Shown one piece after another: positions 58,601 through 64,000 of a stretch of DNA of 64,000 nucleotides. Position numbers and translations under genes: made by a program. Numbering within the stretch: the stretch's first letter is position 1; every line of letters starts with the position of its first letter. The notes below the pieces were generated by a model. The model did not search any database. It saw only the letters and a program-made list of their open reading frames with translations, and was not told the origin of the DNA. The DNA is taken from assembly GCF_000715075.1 (NCBI RefSeq), contig NC_134101.1:28884822-28948821 (forward strand). Reading direction: 5' to 3'. The DNA comes from Nicotiana tabacum. Its lineage: Eukaryota > Streptophyta > Magnoliopsida > Solanales > Solanaceae.

Positions 58601-61600
58601 CAGCGCCGCCAGCACCAATGACTACAAACAATTTACCAGCTAAGGGTGACCCAGACATAATTGGCTGTGAGCCTGTACAAGGAAATAACAAAGCTCAAAC
58701 ATTAAGAAGCTCTAACTTCAGAAAAGGATGTTTGCAGCTGATAAAATGACTCTGACCTTGCAACACTTCTTCAATGGCGGAGATTGCACCCACATAGTCT
58801 GTATTGCAACCAAACAACTTCCCATCAGGTCGCCTTACGACACAATTGACAGCCCCTATCAACTGCAGGATAATTAAGAAACCAAGTAATTGCATGTGAT
58901 ATAAGAAATCATCAGAATATTTTGCAATATTGATCCCTGTAAAAATACAAAACAAATAAAAAACAACTGAAAAGCATTATAAGATCATGATATAACTAAT
59001 ACCTTAGCGGTAGGATCAACTTCGTCACAGCAGTCGACAATGGCTTCCTTGTGAGGAATTGTACAGCTGCACAACATAAAGTTGCATAACTACTTCTAAA
59101 CAAGTAAACATGCATATGAATTATATTTATTAGGCATGGCCGACACACACAAAATTTTGGAAGAACGCAAGGATGACCCATGAAAAACAAAAATAAACAG
59201 AAAGCAAAACATAAAAGAAAAATCCAGTACGTACGTTCAACCCCATGAGATATGGTATATACATGTAGATGTAAGTGATACTTTTTAAGATGTGAGAAAG
59301 GGGGGAATTTGGCATGACTACCCTGATGAAACTAAAAAGCAACTGTATAAACTACCAGTTTCTGTTTTGAGAGCAAACCTGAAGCCAGCAAAATCTAAAG
59401 ATGAGTAAGTCCGAAACAAAGTTGCAACATCATCTACCAGCAAAGGCATATAAACACCATTAAACCCAACTGATCTGAAAGCTTCATTATACAATAAAGG
59501 TGATTTGCTATGGCTAACAGGCTTCCCAATAATGCCAAATATTTTGGTATCTGGTCCCAACTGTCTGAAATTGTATATATTCAAAAGATCTTTAATTGTT
59601 GGTTGCCCAGGAGCTGAAACCTTTCCCACTTCAAGAGTACCAAATGTGAGGTATCCACCAAATTTTGGACAAAGTATTCGAGACATCAAACCCTTCTCTC
59701 CCATGACCATGGCTATTATTGGTACCTATTTGAACAAAGTGCAAGAAATGCATTATTGTTTAATCATGAGAAGCATCTCAGAATGCAAGCAAGCTCACAG
59801 TCAAGCAGCAAACTCAAAAGAAAGAAAAAGAAAGCCAGAGGCTTAAGGAGATGGAGGACAAATATATTTTGCATAACAAAACCTAAATAACAAATAAATA
59901 CATTTCTGCATTTATGCATGTTAATAATATTATAGTGAGAGCAGGAAAAAACGAACTTCAACATGATGACAACCAGCTTATGATTGGAGCGGATTATTTT
60001 TAAATTCAATAGAACATACAAGGTTGAGAGTGTCGGTCTCACAATATTAAGTCCCTAGAGCTGTCCAGCCTATTGGGTCTCACCAAATAAGAATCCATCA
60101 GTCTTAACTAGAATCCAGTGATGTTATAATCTATCACCCACAAATCACCTTATTTCAGCCCAACAACATATAATACAACCTCATCACTTGACATACGAAA
60201 GGCCCCTTAATTGACAAGGGATTTCAAATGTCATTCACTTGAGAAAATGTCTCAAAGGCATCGACACATACAACAATATTGTTCTACTATCTACCTTTGA
60301 GTTCTTCTTGCAATGGGAAAAATCATCAGATAATTAAAAAAAATTTAACAAACCCCCACCTTTTTCAGGGAGAGAAAGGGAGAGGGAAAGAAAGACAGTT
60401 AATTTTGGAAGCTATTCTCAATGTCTTTGTCCCTCTCATTGCCCTTAGCATATATCTAGGTCATAAATATATACCCGGCCTGAAGTTTATCCAACTATAC
60501 CTAACTTATTGGTGTGTGTGGCCTAATACAAATCTACAAGAAGCAGCCTGCTTCTAGATTCAAGCTATTATTATCACGCACCAAAACCAGCTCAAGAGAA
60601 ACCATGATTTATCACCAAACAAATTTGAAAGCAAGTTATGGCATAAAAAACTTGCTATACCACTTACGCTGCTTACTTGAGAATGTACAGTAATTTGGAA
60701 TACACGTGCAACATCAGTGATATCCAGTGCAGTTGTTGCAAACTTCACAATGTCAGCTCCAGATGCCTGTATTCTTGCTACTAGATTGCCGAGCTCCTCA
60801 GATGATGGGGTATTATCATAGTTGTGAGAAGAAACAATAACTTTGCATTTTGCTGACTTATTTCCATGTAGAGCAGTATTGAACTCGTCAATAGCCTAAA
60901 GGAGTGGGAGAAAAAGAAACAAAAAGCAGCAATTATTATTTATTGATCAAGTGTCTGTCAAAGCAAAAAGGAAGAAGAAATGACGACTCAAAATATAAAG
61001 AATATCGATTTAAAGCTAGCAAAGGTTTAGATATCATATATTTAACATTTATGTAATAACCAACAGGAAGTGATCCTTAGTTTGCAAAATTGATCAATGT
61101 TTCTTCATGCAAGAAGCATCATAGGCCATACATTTCAAAAAAAGTCACGTTAAAAGTCTCAATACAAAACTGGCAAGTTAATACACCTATTCTTATGCTT
61201 TAACTGAATTCCGTTTGAGGACAATTAGCTGCAGCTACTCAGGGAAAGGCAATCATTTTATAATTTATTTTATTTTCTGGGATAAGGTGGGAAGGGCCAT
61301 TGTTGTTTAGAATCAATACCTTTAGCTCAACATCAATGTAATCAGCTCCCAACTCCATTGCTAATCGAAGTGCATCCAGTCGACTAGCTTCATCACCAGC
61401 ATACTGACCACCTTCCCAAGTGGGCCTAGAAACGGGGGCAACGTCGGAAAATTTTAGAATGCACTTCTCAATGTCTAGAAGTAAGAGAAAAACATTATTT
61501 GAAATGAAGTAAGAGGAGAACTATAAATCAGGAAGTAGAGCTAGAATTATAAACGTAAACTGTAATTATATGTCCCTTCCCTGGACCCGACATATAGCGA

Positions 61601-63962
61601 GAGCTTAGTGCGCCGGACTGCCCTTTATTATAAAAGAACAAATATTTGTTATCACTTGTTCGCAACAGCTGCTACAAATTCTATCATAAGGTTGAACTCA
61701 GAGCTAGTCAAGCCCTGAATATCTTGCATGAAGACATAGAAGTGTCCTAGTTTTATAAGGTTGAAACTGTTTAATAGTCATTACACCAAAATCCAGCACA
61801 TGCTTATCCTGCTTGTGTTATTGAAGTGTGGTTCACAGATTTCCATGTGTAAACATGCATCATAAAACTGAAGAAGCACAGGTTGTTGACGAACAAGAAT
61901 ATCAATATAAATAAAGAAAATGGCTCATTTACGTTATACTAAGCCAGACAGAAAAATTAATATCCTTCTGAGTTCCTGCAATTGGTGTCCTGAAAAAGCC
62001 AATGATGAGAAAGTCAACGGCTCAAAACTTATATAGAAAAGATCCTAGTGCCATTAATGTCTTCCCAAGTGCAGGGACAAATTAGATAAAGTAGCAAGCA
62101 ATCATACCTCTCTGCCTTTAGAACAGTCTAAGCTAGATTTTAATGCTCCTTATGTGTGTATCTACAGGATATGGATCAATATAAATAAAGAAAATGGCTC
62201 ATTTACGTTATACTAAGCCAGACAGAAAAATTAATATCTTTCTGAGTTCCTGCAATTGGTGTCCTGAAAAAGCCAATGATGAGAAAGTCAACGGCTCAAA
62301 ACTTATATAGAAAAGATCCTAGTGCCATTAATGTCTTCCCGAGTGCAGGGACAAATTAGATAAAGTAGCAAGCAATCATACCTCTCTGCCTTTAGAACAG
62401 TCTAAGCTAGATTTTGATGCTCCTTATGTTGTGTATCTACAGGATATATCAGATATTACCTTGCTAATATTTACCCTCTGCCTCACACCAAAAGTATAGC
62501 TGCAAATCGAAGAACATACTGTGTACTAATCAAAGGTGAAGCGATCAACCAGGGGAAAGTATTTCCATTCCTTTTCATCCTATTTTTAAGGCAGTGCTTG
62601 CAAGTAGGGGCTCGTTCTGTGCTCTAATTTGTTGCAAGTCAAGCTGGTGACAAGTTCTTAACCGAAAGAAAAGAGAACACATAATAACCAAGAAATCCTC
62701 GAGGGCCCGTGGCGCACGGTTCAAAGCTCAGTGGATACTAGCCCCCCTCCCCAACCCTTATCCACTTTAAATACCAGGCTTTTGTTTGCGGCAGAGTTCA
62801 AACCCGTGACGTGCACCTAACCCGCACATCACGAATTGCGCTTTTACCACTAGACCAAAACCCTAGGGGCAAAGATTGCTTAACAAATAGGGATGTAACC
62901 TTCCATAGCAACAGATAAAAAATATACATTTTCAGTATGAAGTTGAACAGAAAAAGGCTTCAAAACAAAATGGAGGATGGAATGTTATAAAACTTCATTG
63001 TAGAAATTGGCTAGAGATTCGGTGGAGATTCGACATATCAGTCAATTTCTCTTTTAAACCGATGCATTACACTTCTTTATGACTACAAAATTTTGAAGCT
63101 ATAGCATTTCTTCCAGCCAAAAGCTGACTACACTTGGCTAATCTTATCAACCTAAGCAGAGGTCATGCTTAAGGCCATTTCATTAAGGATCAGAGCATAA
63201 TCAGGTAAGTCTCTTGTTCAGTTCCAGAGTCCTCTTTCTCTCGATATGGTAAACCCCCCACCCCCCAAAAAAAACTCTCTCCTCGGAATGGGGCAAGAAT
63301 GGTTTTTCCTGCTTGTCCCCTTGGTGACTCAAACTCTCCAACTCATGGTTGGAGCCTTGAAGGTGGAGAACCTTTTCCACTAGCCTATCCCTCCCTTATC
63401 AAAACAAGAATTTGCTACTGTATGCTACATATCTCTCCCCCGCTCATTTTCAATTTTTCTGTTTCAGCTTGCAGTAAGAAGTCCTGAATCCTTAAAATTA
63501 ATACTGGTCAAGCTTATTCTCCTTATTATTTTTGGATTTCCAAGCAAAACAAGAAAAGAAGATAGAATCTTAATCATCGCTATCAGCTTCCAGCTATCAC
63601 AAACACAAAAGAATCAACACACACACACACAAAGGAACAAACTTGAGCAACCCAATTCAGATATAACACATTCATTAGTGTAAAGAGACAAACTTTGGAG
63701 CTTAAATTTGGAATTAAAACCTGTAAGTGAAAAGGGTAGGCAAAGGGGACTGTTTGACAATAGTATCAATATCTGATTGAGGATTAAAGCTTTTCAAGCT
63801 ATCCAACCGAACCTCCACAAGATCAGCACCACTAGTTTTAGCATTTTGCATTAGATTCAACATTTGATCCACTGTGTCAGCCATAATTGGTGCACAAATT
63901 AGAGTTTGGTTCCTCCTCATTGCCTCTCCCCCCTCCATCTTCTTCACCCCTGATTCCACAAC
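55690..63962 (-). CDS. DHD/SHD: bifunctional 3-dehydroquinate dehydratase/shikimate dehydrogenase (10 exons; 5' exon beyond edge)
   Basis: Exons (minus): 63962-63721, 61425-61320, 60895-60677, 59725-59379, 59066-59003, 58862-58757, 58672-58535, 58451-58303, 55994-55832, 55730-55690 (TGA 55692-55690). All have AG/GT borders and compatible phases, giving 524 codons without a stop. The dehydratase part has EVRLDSL, SSHNYD and the Schiff-base lysine in VKFATTALD. The dehydrogenase part has SHSKSP (shikimate binding), catalytic lysine in CTIPHKEA, GCNTDYVG, the NADP loop GAGGAGKA with NRT for NADPH preference, and GQAYEQYERF. It ends PKELFKKIMAGY. These are steps 3 and 4 of the plastid shikimate pathway to chorismate: dehydroquinate to dehydroshikimate, then to shikimate. 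The first exon seen is preceded by a poly-T/CAG acceptor, so the transit-peptide exon lies outside the window; otherwise the start would be the Met in KKMEGGEAM. Introns hold MITE and SINE copies. The gene looks functional. Confidence 0.95.
57244..57544. mobile_element. Mutator-like MITE with long inverted arms and 9-bp target duplication
   Basis: Its two arms of about 120 bp are inverted copies. Left GGTCAAAACTACCCCTATC, ACACACACAATGTTAT and TTTACCCCTCCCGC have inverted partners on the right. TAAAGACAA (57235-57243) and TAAGGACAA (57545-57553) flank it. It lies inside the large intron between exons 58451-58303 and 55994-55832. Confidence 0.88.
61571..61630 (+). mobile_element. TS SINE 3' fragment
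   Basis: CCTTCCCTGGACCCGACATA, AGCGAGAGCTTAGTGCGCCG and GACTGCCCTTTA correspond to the 3' half of the TS SINE seen at 5860-6008. It lies in the intron upstream of exon 61425-61320. Confidence 0.75.
61901..62445. repeat. 274-bp tandem duplication in an intron
   Basis: The copy starting ATCAATATAAATAAAGAAAA at 61901 recurs at 62175. Only a few single-base changes are visible (for example CCCAAGTGCAGGG versus CCCGAGTGCAGGG, and an added T near the end). It lies in the intron between exons 63962-63721 and 61425-61320. Confidence 0.93.
62705..62870 (-). mobile_element. tRNA-derived SINE
   Basis: On the minus strand it begins CCCCTAGGGTTTTGGTCTAG. The A box TGGTCTAGTGGTAAAAGCG and B box GGGTTTGAACTC are spaced about 45 bp apart, and a GC-rich tail follows. 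It cannot fold as a tRNA. Confidence 0.75.
63262..63400 (-). mobile_element. tRNA-derived SINE, related or second family
   Basis: On the minus strand, GGGATAGGCTAGTGGAAAAGG (A-box-like) is followed by GAGAGTTTGAGTCACCAAGG (B-box-like) and a G-rich tail ending near the C/A-rich stretch at 63250-63275. Intronic. Confidence 0.6.
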
Positions 63963-64000
63963 CTGAAAAAAAAACCTCACCCCCCACAATTCAAGAATCT

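Noticed and set aside
62820..62870. Second possible tRNA gene on the minus strand
   Set aside because: The A and B boxes are present, but the cloverleaf fails and a SINE body follows.

Overview
This window is nuclear DNA of a flowering plant, most likely a member of the Solanaceae and plausibly Nicotiana. The evidence is intron-split genes, TS-type (tobacco-family) SINEs, Stowaway, Harbinger-like and Mutator-like MITEs, and very long-LTR Tekay/Del-type chromoviruses. The codon usage and splice signals are plant-like. Nothing suggests a prokaryote or an organelle.

Layout. (1) 0-14.8 kb is gene space. A minus-strand gene enters from the left edge; only its 5' coding part is present, with seven in-frame 27-bp repeats that carry TQ sites, and it resembles a plant BRCT/MDC1-like DNA-damage protein. 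After several MITEs and a tRNA-Pro(UGG) gene comes an intact intronless coding sequence for a 1067-residue J-domain protein with two DUF3444 modules (7364-10567, minus). Upstream of it lies a probable solo LTR. (2) 14.8-45.5 kb is a tandem pair of decayed receptor-like-protein (LRR-RLP) pseudogenes. Copy A is broken by a truncated Tekay-type LTR. Copy B is split by a four-level nest of retroelements: a 24.6-kb outer unit with target duplication TTCGA, which carries a 14.2-kb composite with target duplication CRAAT, which carries a solo LTR with target duplication ATACC. The outer element's right LTR also holds a Harbinger-like MITE that has a clean empty site in the left LTR. (3) 45.5-49.5 kb is AT-rich non-coding DNA with diverged tandem repeats. 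(4) 49.53-54.87 kb is a decayed Ty1/copia element with both LTRs and target duplication CCTTT. (5) 55.69-63.96 kb is an intact minus-strand gene for the bifunctional 3-dehydroquinate dehydratase/shikimate dehydrogenase of the plastid shikimate pathway. Ten exons join in frame, and at least one 5' exon (transit peptide) lies beyond the right edge. Its introns hold MITE and SINE copies and a recent 274-bp tandem duplication.

The least ordinary structure is the composite at 25359-39564. Both outer ends are the same (U3) LTR edge, in opposite orientations, inside one target-site duplication, and it contains an LTR-LTR junction with four extra bases. This suggests integration of an aberrant or self-integrated cDNA. 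Each LTR subfamily also carries, at the same relative place, an array of short GC-rich palindromes, and the core differs between subfamilies.

All calls come from reading the sequence. No database search was run, so family names rest on recognised motifs.
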